Source: Candidatus Zixiibacteriota bacterium
GTDB lineage: Bacteria > Zixibacteria > MSB-5A5 > GN15 > PGXB01
Length of the DNA: 15,687 bases
Direction of reading: 5' to 3'
NCBI GenBank assembly: GCA_026397495.1
Contig: JAPLUS010000108.1
Span: forward strand, 1-15,687
Made by a program: the position numbers and the translations under genes. A model generated the notes under the pieces. That model was not told the DNA's origin and ran no database searches. It saw only the letters and a list, made by a program, of their open reading frames with translations. Shown in pieces: positions 7,810 to 14,303 of the stretch (its first letter is position 1; the number at the start of each line of letters is the position of its first letter).

Positions 7810-8211
7810 ATGAACACCATAATCGGCAAGGACACGGTCTTCACTGGAACTCTTGATGTCACCGGCGCCATTCGTATCGATGGCACTGTCAAGGGCAGAG
7901 TCGTCTGCTCGGATACAGTCACAGTCGGAACCGGTGGATATGTAGAGGCCGATATAGAGGCGCTCTCAATAGTAGTGGCCGGAAAGGTTGTTGGAAATCT
8001 CACTGCTTCGGAGAAAATTGAGCTTCAAACCAAATCCGATGTAGAAGGAGACCTGAAAACCAAATCTCTAGTAGTTGAAGAAGGGGCAATTTTCTGTGGC
8101 GCCTGCCGGATGAAAGAGAAGGGCGCTGAGCTTTCTTTTCTCCCACCGCTTGATAGGGAAGAAGAGCCGCTTCTACTCCGGAATAAAATGAAAGACGAAT
8201 TTGACAAATAG
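7810..8211 (+). CDS. Bactofilin (polymer-forming cytoskeletal protein)
   Basis: Bactofilins self-assemble without nucleotide into filaments that serve as scaffolds for cell-wall enzymes and, in Myxococcus, for ParABS positioning. The protein starts IIGKDTVFTGTLDVTGAIRI and continues with short beta-helix repeats: GTVKGRVVCSDTVTVG, GYVEADIEALSIVVAGKVVG, ASEKIELQTKSDVEGDLKTK and LVVEEGAIFCGAC. It ends in a charged tail rich in Glu and Lys. I chose the ATG at 7810 (133 aa) because AAGGCGG (7799-7805) precedes it and it matches where family members begin. The longer frame from 7774 or TTG 7765 would overlap the M23 gene and has no visible ribosome binding site. It is the last gene of the parA-parB-M23 operon. 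Confidence 0.93.
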   Translation: MNTIIGKDTVFTGTLDVTGAIRIDGTVKGRVVCSDTVTVGTGGYVEADIEALSIVVAGKVVGNLTASEKIELQTKSDVEGDLKTKSLVVEEGAIFCGACRMKEKGAELSFLPPLDREEEPLLLRNKMKDEFDK

Positions 8212-8255
8212 AATATTTGGCAAGACAGGGTAATTTGTTGACAACTTAATCAATT

Positions 8256-8264
8256 TGTGGAAAA
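8256..8264 (-). promoter_or_regulatory. DnaA-box-like nonamer
   Basis: The plus strand reads TGTGGAAAA, so the minus strand is TTTTCCACA, which fits TTWTNCACA. With the plus-strand copy at 8326-8334 it forms a perfect 11-bp inverted repeat (8255-8265 against 8325-8335). Confidence 0.5.
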
Positions 8265-8325
8265 GAATATATCTTATTGGTAGATAATAAGTTTAACAAA
8301 GAATCTGAAGCTCTAATTGAGCGAC

Positions 8326-8334
8326 TTTTCCACA
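8326..8334 (+). promoter_or_regulatory. DnaA-box-like nonamer
   Basis: TTTTCCACA on the plus strand fits the DnaA-box consensus TTWTNCACA. It is the mirror partner of the minus-strand copy at 8256-8264 and lies at the edge of the most AT-rich part of the gap. Confidence 0.5.
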
Positions 8335-8420
8335 ACTTTCAATAAATATAGTACTTAAGTTGAAATTTATTTTTTTGATCAATTTAATTTGATTGGGCCT
8401 AAATTGTTATATTTTTGTAT

Positions 8421-8520
8421 TACAACTATTTACGATAGAAATGCAAGCATGAATGAGATAATAGAAAAAGATGACATCCTATGAATTATCAAATATAAAT
8501 GAAATTTACAACATTTACGA
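8421..8520 (+). repeat. Near-identical direct repeat TACAAC(T)ATTTACGA
   Basis: TACAACTATTTACGA (8421-8435) recurs as TACAACATTTACGA (8507-8520), differing only by one deleted T. The copies start 86 bases apart, both on the plus strand, inside the AT-rich gap. They could be binding sites for an origin or regulatory protein. Confidence 0.5.
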
Positions 8521-8710
8521 ACGATAATTGTTGTATATGTCAAAAGACCTGTCTTTATGGGTGCCATTTTGGCAGATAGCATAAAGAAATTATTTCTTGA
8601 ATAGATGAATTCCATTACAAACAGTGTAAAAATATGGGATCAGCAGAACAGACTTTCAGATGAACGAAGACAATGATGATTCTGATAAATTGAAGTGATT
8701 GGAGATCTAT

Positions 8711-9316
8711 ATGTGGGAAGATTTTAACTTAACCAAGCTCCCTCCTTATGGGAAAGTTTTTGTCGGTCTTTTTGTGGCTTTGATGCTGGCCGTGACCTTA
8801 TGGGCGACAACTTTAGCGCTATTAGAATCGGGACTATTCGGTGAGGTTGATACTTCCGATAAAGCGCAACAGCAGTATGATTATACCTCTGACATAGACG
8901 CAATCGCATCTGATTCACTGGCGGTAACCCCTCCCGACTGGGTTGATTCCGGTCAGCAGGAACCGATTACGGGCGATGATCTTGATAAATTTTCAACCGA
9001 CTCGAAATCCGATTGGGGATTGAGCAAGTGGGTGGATAATCTAAAACTGTCTCACGTACATCTTAATGGTCATACGGCATTGTTTTTTGCGCTGGGTTTG
9101 GTATTTATGTTTTCGACTGTCTCCGCAAAGAAGAAAAAAATAGTCTATTGGATATTCGCAATCGGCATAATTTTGCATGCGATCGGTCTTATCGGGCTTG
9201 ATTATAGTATCTATGCCGGAATTCTTATTTTTATTGGTGGGGTGCCGCTTTTGGCTTCGATATTGTATATGGTATTCAAGATTTTTGGAGATTTGCGCAA
9301 GAAAGTAGGGGTTTGA
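8711..9316 (+). CDS. Unrecognised membrane protein with four predicted helices and a His-rich segment
   Basis: I do not recognise this family. From ATG 8711 the protein is 201 aa. GGAG (8701-8704) lies six bases before that ATG, favouring it over the TTG at 8699. A first hydrophobic helix is at about residues 15-38. A hydrophilic, acidic, Ser/Asp-rich stretch runs from 43 to 112 and is probably outside the membrane. Three further helices are at about 120-138, 143-163 and 168-190, with a short basic tail. Just before helix 2, SHVHLNGH (H115, H117, H121) and a further His in helix 3 (H156) could bind a metal or heme; this is speculation. A KKKK run separates helices 2 and 3, suggesting a cytoplasmic loop. 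The gene stands alone between the candidate origin and a hairpin-rich spacer. Confidence 0.8.
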   Translation: MWEDFNLTKLPPYGKVFVGLFVALMLAVTLWATTLALLESGLFGEVDTSDKAQQQYDYTSDIDAIASDSLAVTPPDWVDSGQQEPITGDDLDKFSTDSKSDWGLSKWVDNLKLSHVHLNGHTALFFALGLVFMFSTVSAKKKKIVYWIFAIGIILHAIGLIGLDYSIYAGILIFIGGVPLLASILYMVFKIFGDLRKKVGV

Positions 9317-9328
9317 TTTATCAAACCC
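9309..9328 (+). other. Perfect hairpin at the end of the membrane protein gene
   Basis: GGGTTTGA and TCAAACCC form an 8-bp stem with loop TTTA, and the stem includes the stop codon of the preceding gene. There is no T-run after it, so it is not a standard intrinsic terminator. It may protect the 3' end of the message or terminate weakly. Confidence 0.6.
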
Positions 9329-9356
9329 TCATAGATACAAGCGGTTTATTAAAGTG

Positions 9357-9382
9357 ATCGGCAAGTCAGCGGACCTGCCGAT
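9357..9382 (+). other. Hairpin in the intergenic spacer
   Basis: ATCGGCA (9357-9363) pairs perfectly with TGCCGAT (9376-9382) across a 12-base loop. It is the second of three consecutive stem-loops between the membrane protein and methyltransferase genes. Confidence 0.5.
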
Positions 9383-9390
9383 AAAATAGA

Positions 9391-9417
9391 GTCGGGTCTG
9401 CTGAAAGCCCGGCTTTT
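9391..9417 (+). terminator. Possible intrinsic terminator or leader hairpin
   Basis: GTCGGG (9391-9396) pairs with CCCGGC (9408-9413), including one G-T pair, and is followed by only four T residues (9414-9417). It is a weak terminator candidate for the membrane protein gene, or the last stem of a structured leader for the methyltransferase, which begins 43 bases later. Confidence 0.35.
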
Positions 9418-9460
9418 GATGGGAGGACTCGCCGAGCATGACAGCATTATTTGATTGATT

Positions 9461-10132
9461 ATGACTTCCTGGAACGAATTATTTAATGATGAAAAGAATA
9501 TTAAAAGATTTCCGGAGACGGAGATTTATAAATTTGTTACGACACTCGAACAATTATTCTCCGAACGCCCATTGCGATTATGGGATATATGTTGCGGCGC
9601 CGGTCGGCACACCGTGGCCATGGCTTCCTTTGGTCACAAAATCTATGCCAGCGATAACGCCCCCAATGCCATAACGCTTACTCGGAAATATCTATCCGAA
9701 AGAGGCTTGCAGGCAGAACTTATGCTCTCCGATATGACAATTTGCCCCTGGCCGGAGGCATCTTTTCATGGCGTAATAAGCTGGGATGCTTTGCATCATA
9801 ATACATTGGGTAATATTCAGAGGGCCATTGATGAAATCCATAAGCATCTTATTCCCGGCGGATTTTTTATGGGGACATTCAAATCAAGCAAGTCGGATTC
9901 TTATGGCCGCGGAAAAGAAATAGAATCCGATACTTTTATATCTTATGATGGGAAAGAAAAAGGAATCATGCATCATCATTTTAATGAAGTCGGTATCCGG
10001 AATCTTTTTCAAAACTGGGAAGTAATTGCTCTGGCCGAGATGGTTATAAAATATATTGAGCGGGGAAGTAATTTTATGGAGATGAACCCATTTCCATATA
10101 CAAAATGGGATATCCTGGTGCGACGAAAGTAA
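9461..10132 (+). CDS. Class I SAM-dependent methyltransferase, substrate unknown
   Basis: This is a 223-aa Rossmann-fold methyltransferase. Motif I, LWDICCGAGRHTVAMA (about residues 40-55), binds SAM. Acidic D65 in YASDNAP ends strand 2 (motif II), and LSDMTICPWP with D91 is motif III. GVISWDALHH (about 104-113) and PGGFFMGTFKS (about 132-142) are the post-motif strands. The CCGxGRH form of motif I occurs in TehB-like and related small-molecule methyltransferases, but the substrate cannot be read from sequence. The ATG at 9461 is preferred over the in-frame TTG at 9455; neither has a clear Shine-Dalgarno. A stronger site, GGGAGG (9421 region), serves a 6-codon reading frame (ATG at 9438, stop TGA at 9456-9458) that ends two bases before this start. 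That could be a tiny coupled leader peptide or chance. Confidence 0.88.
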   Translation: MTSWNELFNDEKNIKRFPETEIYKFVTTLEQLFSERPLRLWDICCGAGRHTVAMASFGHKIYASDNAPNAITLTRKYLSERGLQAELMLSDMTICPWPEASFHGVISWDALHHNTLGNIQRAIDEIHKHLIPGGFFMGTFKSSKSDSYGRGKEIESDTFISYDGKEKGIMHHHFNEVGIRNLFQNWEVIALAEMVIKYIERGSNFMEMNPFPYTKWDILVRRK

Positions 10133-10282
10133 TCCATGTCCGTTGCATACCACAAATACCTTGACCCCAAAAGCGGTCGGGAAGCTCAAAGGGATGAGGC
10201 TGTGTGGCCAAGTGGTAGTCGAGGGATTATAGTCCATCGGTGGAGTTACGGGCAGGCCAAAGCCTATCGCGCGTGGAACGGT

Positions 10283-10306
10283 CGCAAAACCCTTCGGGAT
10301 TTTGCG
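10283..10306. repeat. Stem-loop of the intergenic repeat cluster
   Basis: CGCAAAACCC (10283-10292) pairs with GGGATTTTGCG (10296-10306), with one bulged A and loop TTC. It is the first stem of the palindrome cluster. Confidence 0.6.
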
Positions 10307-10320
10307 CTACATTTTTCTGG

Positions 10321-10341
10321 ATCCTGAATCGAGTTCAGGAT
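10321..10341. repeat. Perfect stem-loop ATCCTGAA/TTCAGGAT
   Basis: An 8-bp perfect inverted repeat with loop TCGAG. In one frame it reads ILNRVQDD. I recall this kind of string from multicopy intergenic elements in diverse genomes, but I cannot check its copy number here. Confidence 0.65.
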
Positions 10342-10381
10342 GACAATTCTAATGACATTTTTCCAGGAAGTATTGTAGGGA

Positions 10382-10417
10382 ACGAGCCCTGCGCTTGCCC
10401 GCCTGTGGTGGGCTCGT
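10382..10417. repeat. Inverted repeat ACGAGCCC/GGGCTCGT
   Basis: Perfect 8-bp arms (10382-10389 and 10410-10417) enclose a 20-base GC-rich loop. It is part of the palindrome cluster. Confidence 0.6.
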
Positions 10418-10433
10418 GCCATTTTCACGTGCA

Positions 10434-10458
10434 GTCAGTCCGCCTGCGGCGGACTGAC
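10434..10458. repeat. Perfect 11-bp stem-loop GTCAGTCCGCC/GGCGGACTGAC
   Basis: This is the strongest palindrome in the window: 11 paired bases with loop TGC. The flanking GCAGTC (10431-10436) and GACTGC (10460-10465) provide an alternative outer pairing. Structure and composition are REP-like. Confidence 0.75.
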
Positions 10459-10484
10459 GGACTGCAGAATATTCCGTCGGGAAA

Positions 10485-10498
10485 TTCGCCACGGCGAA
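10485..10498. repeat. Short stem-loop TTCGCC/GGCGAA
   Basis: Perfect 6-bp arms with a 2-base spacer, the fifth palindrome of the cluster. Confidence 0.45.
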
Positions 10499-10581
10499 CC
10501 GATGGCGCAAGTTGGAATCATTCCGCCTTTGGCAGTACGGCAAAATCTGCAGAACATAAACCGTTTTGCGCTTCGCGCAAT

Positions 10582-10606
10582 GTCAGGACCCTAAGGGGTC
10601 GCTGAC
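10582..10606. repeat. Compound stem-loop GTCAG-GACCC/GGGTC-CTGAC
   Basis: GACCC and GGGTC pair around loop TAAG. The stem extends with GTCAG/CTGAC after one bulged G (10601), giving 10 pairs. It is the last large palindrome of the cluster. Confidence 0.65.
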
Positions 10607-10710
10607 CTACTCGCTTCAAAGGATCACCCTTGGAGGAAGCTCAGGCTGCCCGGTTCCACTGACTTTAAAGAAAAAGAAACAGTTTCAGTAGGCGCTCTTT
10701 AAAAACAAAA

Positions 10711-10754
10711 TACGACATTTCTATTTTGGTAACTATACGACATTTCTAATTTGG
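10711..10754 (+). repeat. 25-bp-period direct repeat TACGACATTTCTA(T/A)TTTGG
   Basis: Two 19-base copies (10711-10729 and 10736-10754) differ at one base and are separated by six bases. They lie just upstream of TTGACA (10756) and the promoter of the outer-membrane protein gene. They could be operator half-sites for an activator or repressor, or a remnant of an insertion-sequence end with repeated transposase sites. No transposase is nearby. Confidence 0.75.
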
Positions 10755-10777
10755 CTTGACACGGACAAAAGTAGTTC

Positions 10778-10805
10778 TTGACTTTTAAACCAGAGATTGT
10801 ATATT
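10778..10805 (+). promoter_or_regulatory. Sigma70-like promoter of the outer-membrane protein gene
   Basis: TTGACT (10778-10783) and TATATT (10800-10805) are 16 bases apart, each matching consensus at five of six positions. Transcription would start near 10812, before the ATG at 10835. The TTG at 10778, which would lengthen the reading frame, lies inside this promoter and so is not the start. A second TTGACA (10756) lacks a good -10. Confidence 0.6.
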
Positions 10806-10834
10806 CTCCCAAGGTGGCTCCCCACAAGAAGAGT

Positions 10835-13210
10835 ATGCTTAATATTTCTAACTGGTCACGCGCCATATTTAGTATTCCGCTGAACCTTTTATTGATATTT
10901 ATTTTGTTTGGCGGCGAAATATTCGGCGCCATTATCACCGGAACAGTATCCGACTCTCAAAGCGGTCAGCCAATACCGTATGCTACCGTTCGCGTTGAAG
11001 GAACCGGCCGATCGATGCTGGCCAATGCTTCCGGGCAGTACCGCCTTAGATTGGAAAACGGGACATATAGACTCAAGTTCAGCCATATCGCCTATTATTC
11101 TGACACCCTCACAATTGAATCCGCTGATTCGTCTATTCAACAAAATATCAAACTGCGTCCCGGTATTCAGTTAATCAAAGGGATGAAAGTCTACGAGCGT
11201 CAATATGACGAGGCTCAAAGGATTATTCTGGAAGCAATTGCCCGTAAAGACAGCATTCTGGCCAAAATGAAGAGTATTTCCTTTGAGGCCTATACCCGAA
11301 TGGTGCTTCGTGATAGGAAGGAAACCGATTCTGTCAAAAGTATTGGGATCATTACTGAAACGCAGTCGACCACTTATTATCAATGGCCGGACGATAAACG
11401 CAAAGAGGTCATTATCGCCCGACGGCAGTCGGCCAACTTACTACCGGAGATGAATGAGATGGCGTTGGGGTGGTTTATCGATTTGAATCGTAACCGTGTG
11501 GGCAGTTTATCAGTCATTTCACCGACAGCCAAAGATGCTCTTGATTATTATAATTATTATATTCTGGATACTCTGAATATTGACGGTCATCAGGTTTTTC
11601 GATTGGAGATGGAACCGAAAAGCCAGGGGACGCCCCTCTTTGTCGGCACTGTTGATATTGTTGATTCTGTTTTCGCTGTAGTTGGCGCCGATATCGGCTT
11701 TAATAAGGCCGTCCAAATACCCAATATGATAAAGAGACCGCATTACAGTTTGCGATATGCCTGTTTTGAGAAAGATCGCTGGATGCCGGTTGAAATACAT
11801 TTCTCTTTCGATTTAGCTATTCTTTTACTACTTCCACCCTGCTCGGTGGATATTATTGCCGCTCTTCATAACTATAATTTCGATGTAAAATTCCCCGACA
11901 GCACCTTTGACTACGCAATGGAAATTGCCGAGAATGTCGATAAAATCGATTCAACTACCTGGGATTCCGGGCAGTTGATTCCCCTGACCGAAAATGAGGC
12001 CAGGGGTTATAAGAGGATTGACTCAGTAGTAAAAAAGATGTCTTTTGAAAAAATCATTTACACCATTTGCACTAAATTGCCCATGGCCATATTTAATATC
12101 AAATATGATATTTTCCATTTCAATCGGGTAGAGGGAGCATATATCGGTATCAGCAACGATTGGGATAATATCGCTTCACGGTTGGGAATACATGTTAAAA
12201 CCGGATGGGCTTTTTCGGGGAAATATTGGCAACACAATTATGGTATGGACTATACGTTATCAAAGCGACAAAGGCTGAAAGTCGGCCTGGAATATTATGA
12301 TGAAATAACCCGCCGGCCAACCATCATTTCTTCTCCTGGCGGCAACCCCACCTTTGTGGCCATCGTCGGGAAAGCCGACCCTTATGATTATTATCTTGAA
12401 AAAGGATTTTCGGCTCATCTGGAGACAAAAGTCATTACCCGCCAAGCAACTTTTTCGGTTAGTTATAAGGATTTCAATCAGTCCTCGGTTCCCAATAAAA
12501 CCGATTATAGTCTTTTTCACAGCGATAGCCATCATCGGCCCAATCCGGCCATTGTCAATGGCAAATACCGGACGGTTGGATTCGCTTTCCAGTGGGCAAC
12601 CACGGAGCTGATTAAAAATAAGGGCAAAGAGAAGAAAGTCGCTACTCTTCCGTATACAGGCCTCAGAATCAATTTGGAGATGGCCTCGCCAAAATTTATT
12701 AAGAATGACTTTGATTTTTCAAGATATTCTGTTTGGTTTTATCACCAGCGGCGGCTTTTGGGGCTGGGGTTGACTTCGGCTTTTATCTATGTTGGGGCCT
12801 CGGAAAAGAACCTTCCTCCCCAGAGGTATTTCACCCTTGATTGTGCTGTGGGAATTTTCTATGATGCCCTGGCGTTCAAAACAATGGGTGAGCAAAATTA
12901 CGCCGGGAATCGGGCCATGGCGGTATATTTTAAACATGATTTTGGTACCCTGCTGTTTCTGAAAAGCGGATTGCCTCTTATAAAAAAGATACCTTTTTCT
13001 CTTTCCGTATATGGAGGTGCTTTCTGGACTGATTTCAGGAATCATTCTATCCAGCCGGGGGACGAGTTGATGGCCGTAGCCAGAAAACCATATCGGGAAA
13101 TTGGCTTTAGTATTGGTAACTTGCCGATGCTTCTTCGCTTGAACTTCACCTGGCAGCTATCACATTATTCCACCAGCCATTTTGCGTTTAATCTCGGTAT
13201 GGGCTTTTAA
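10835..13210 (+). CDS. Outer-membrane protein with carboxypeptidase-regulatory-like domain (DUF5686-like)
   Basis: From ATG 10835 the protein is 791 aa. It starts with a signal peptide: a short polar stretch, then a hydrophobic core at about residues 10-27, probably cut after the FGA at 30-32. Next is a carboxypeptidase-regulatory-like beta-sandwich (about 34-95: TGTVSDSQSGQPIPYATVRV, then ASGQYRLRLENGTYRLKFSH). The long remainder resembles the DUF5686 group known from Bacteroidota: a mixed periplasmic section, then from about residue 430 alternating beta strands. It ends with a terminal Phe (FAFNLGMGF), the usual recognition signal for outer-membrane barrel assembly. The in-frame TTG at 10778 would add 19 residues but overlaps the promoter. 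The function is unknown; surface or transport roles are possible. The gene is monocistronic and converges with the hemerythrin gene, 19 bases away. Confidence 0.88.
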   Translation: MLNISNWSRAIFSIPLNLLLIFILFGGEIFGAIITGTVSDSQSGQPIPYATVRVEGTGRSMLANASGQYRLRLENGTYRLKFSHIAYYSDTLTIESADSSIQQNIKLRPGIQLIKGMKVYERQYDEAQRIILEAIARKDSILAKMKSISFEAYTRMVLRDRKETDSVKSIGIITETQSTTYYQWPDDKRKEVIIARRQSANLLPEMNEMALGWFIDLNRNRVGSLSVISPTAKDALDYYNYYILDTLNIDGHQVFRLEMEPKSQGTPLFVGTVDIVDSVFAVVGADIGFNKAVQIPNMIKRPHYSLRYACFEKDRWMPVEIHFSFDLAILLLLPPCSVDIIAALHNYNFDVKFPDSTFDYAMEIAENVDKIDSTTWDSGQLIPLTENEARGYKRIDSVVKKMSFEKIIYTICTKLPMAIFNIKYDIFHFNRVEGAYIGISNDWDNIASRLGIHVKTGWAFSGKYWQHNYGMDYTLSKRQRLKVGLEYYDEITRRPTIISSPGGNPTFVAIVGKADPYDYYLEKGFSAHLETKVITRQATFSVSYKDFNQSSVPNKTDYSLFHSDSHHRPNPAIVNGKYRTVGFAFQWATTELIKNKGKEKKVATLPYTGLRINLEMASPKFIKNDFDFSRYSVWFYHQRRLLGLGLTSAFIYVGASEKNLPPQRYFTLDCAVGIFYDALAFKTMGEQNYAGNRAMAVYFKHDFGTLLFLKSGLPLIKKIPFSLSVYGGAFWTDFRNHSIQPGDELMAVARKPYREIGFSIGNLPMLLRLNFTWQLSHYSTSHFAFNLGMGF

Positions 13211-13229
13211 GCGGAGTCTATCAATATGG

Positions 13230-13811
13230 TTAATGATGATGCTTGGGTTGATCGGAGTTGTTGCTGTAGCGGCTGATGAGTTCCTCGGCCAATTTATGAA
13301 ATTTTTCATGTTTCCCCGGGTCGGTTTCTTCCTGTTCAAATTTTTCAAATCTCTCTCCGATTCCCTGCATTGTTGACGCCGACAGATTGGCTTCGGCAGC
13401 CGGGTATAAAACAAAATCTTCTTTCTTGATATGGTGCCGCAGTAATTCGACATAGCCCAACGCGGCTTCAACTACTTTCCGGCGATCGCTTTCAGTCCAG
13501 GATTGGCCATATTCTGCGGCATCACTTAAAATACCGACCAGCCGGCGCCCCTCATCATGCTCAGCCAGCATAACTGCTATTGGTCCCTGTTCTAGGGAGA
13601 AACCGTTTTCAACCATCACCTCGAAGAGTATATCCTCTTCTTTTCCATGATGACAGTAGTCGGCAAACTCGCGGATAAATTGGATAAATCGGCGCAGGTC
13701 ATTATAATCGACGGCTGCGCCATTCCGAATTGACTGTGAATAATTTTCCAGGGCATCCAGAACTTTTTCAATCAAGCGATGCTCGTCCCTTAGAATTTCT
13801 ATCGGATTCAC
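13230..13811 (-). CDS. Hemerythrin-like (HHE domain) protein
   Basis: This is a 193-aa cytoplasmic four-helix-bundle protein of the hemerythrin/HHE cation-binding family, which hold a di-iron centre and take part in oxygen, nitric oxide or iron-stress responses. Candidate iron ligands are all present in family order: H11 (LRDEHRLIE), H54/H55 with E58 (CHHGKEED), H85 (LAEHDEGR), and H126/H127 with E131 (LRHHIKKED). A C-terminal extension of about 45 residues ends with KHHH. The GTG start is preceded on the minus strand by a strong ribosome binding site, GGAGG, four bases upstream. It is transcribed away from the next minus-strand gene with a 121-base gap, so it may have its own promoter. No partner gene indicates a specific role. 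Confidence 0.9.
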   Translation of the reverse strand: MNPIEILRDEHRLIEKVLDALENYSQSIRNGAAVDYNDLRRFIQFIREFADYCHHGKEEDILFEVMVENGFSLEQGPIAVMLAEHDEGRRLVGILSDAAEYGQSWTESDRRKVVEAALGYVELLRHHIKKEDFVLYPAAEANLSASTMQGIGERFEKFEQEETDPGKHEKFHKLAEELISRYSNNSDQPKHHH

Positions 13812-13932
13812 GAAACCTCCATATTTTGCCGGCAGAATTCATGAGTAAATTTATTTATTACTTTTTATTTAAATCATACGTTTTCCCGATCCAACCATTT
13901 GAAGCATGCCATCAAGAAGACCAAAAGATTTT

Positions 13933-14175
13933 TTAACAACACCAATAGAATATCAGTTGCAGCAGTATTCCGGCGTCGAAAAATATATTGGCTAAGATGA
14001 AAAGGCGATATCCCGGCGGATTATAATATTGCCGGCATTTCCAGAAGGCCGGCCCGATGCCGCCCTCGCCGGTGATACCGGGATGATTGGGCAGGCGATA
14101 GTTCAGTGAGATTAATAGGAGAATTATACCGGCTATCTGCGAAAGGAATCCGATTAGCAATATTATTATGGACAT
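13933..14175 (-). CDS. Small two-helix membrane protein, unknown function
   Basis: This 80-aa product is not one I recognise. It has two hydrophobic helices, at about residues 2-25 and 57-77. Between them is a polar loop with HPGITGEGGIGPAFWKC and YYNPPGYRLF, and it ends Tyr-Trp-Cys-Cys. A short GGAA lies five bases before the ATG on the minus strand. The helix-loop-helix layout, Gly/Pro-rich loop and clean codon use favour a real gene over a chance frame, but it is short and its neighbours give no clue. Confidence 0.5.
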   Translation of the reverse strand: MSIIILLIGFLSQIAGIILLLISLNYRLPNHPGITGEGGIGPAFWKCRQYYNPPGYRLFILANIFFDAGILLQLIFYWCC

Positions 14176-14303
14176 ATATTCCGCGTTATTGACATTACCA
14201 GATCAATTCCCCATATTTTCCAGTCAATAATATATTACCATATCCTTATCGTCAAATCAAGAAAATTCAACCCTCTCTCCATATAGAAGATTGGCCATCT
14301 CGC

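Larger units (their letters stand above)
8212..8710. other. AT-rich non-coding gap; candidate replication origin (oriC)
   Basis: This 499-base stretch has no convincing gene. It is strongly AT-rich, most so at about 8336-8425. It contains two TTTTCCACA nonamers in opposite orientation (8256-8264 minus, 8326-8334 plus), matching the DnaA-box consensus TTWTNCACA. It also has a near-identical direct repeat (8421-8435, 8507-8520) and small palindromes (ACTTAAGT at about 8353, TTGATCAA at about 8378). It directly follows the parAB operon in a region whose gene order is usually origin-proximal. An origin typically shows such inverted or clustered DnaA boxes beside an AT-rich unwinding region. Two boxes are few, and no dnaA or dnaN is in the window, so an ordinary AT-rich regulatory spacer remains possible. 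Confidence 0.4.
10133..10834. other. Long non-coding stretch with REP-like palindromes, direct repeat and promoter
   Basis: I find no convincing gene in these 702 bases. Open frames here (for example 10240-10605) translate palindromic repeats rather than a conserved protein. The block at about 10283-10606 is a series of perfect or near-perfect stem-loops. It is followed by a neutral stretch (10607-10710), a 25-bp-period direct repeat (10711-10754) and a promoter for the outer-membrane protein gene. The GC-rich block differs in composition from the AT-rich sequence on both sides. Confidence 0.75.

Noticed and set aside
8430..8615. 61-codon minus-strand frame in the AT-rich gap
   Set aside because: Low-complexity, no ribosome binding site seen, and it lies over the direct repeats. 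More likely chance in AT-rich DNA, though a small membrane peptide cannot be fully excluded.
10426..10441. TTTTCACGTGCAGTC, which contains CACGTG, as a third parS
   Set aside because: Only the central TTCACGTG matches; the right arm is unlike parS, and the sequence belongs to the palindrome cluster.
10240..10605. 121-codon plus-strand frame, and an overlapping minus frame at 10349-10543
   Set aside because: Both translate the palindrome cluster (strings such as ILNRVQDD and QSVRLRRTDG are the repeats themselves). No protein-like composition or ribosome binding site.
13160..13471. 103-codon minus-strand frame overlapping the outer-membrane and hemerythrin genes
   Set aside because: It is out of frame with the clearly conserved hemerythrin gene and antisense to the outer-membrane gene end. 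A shadow frame.
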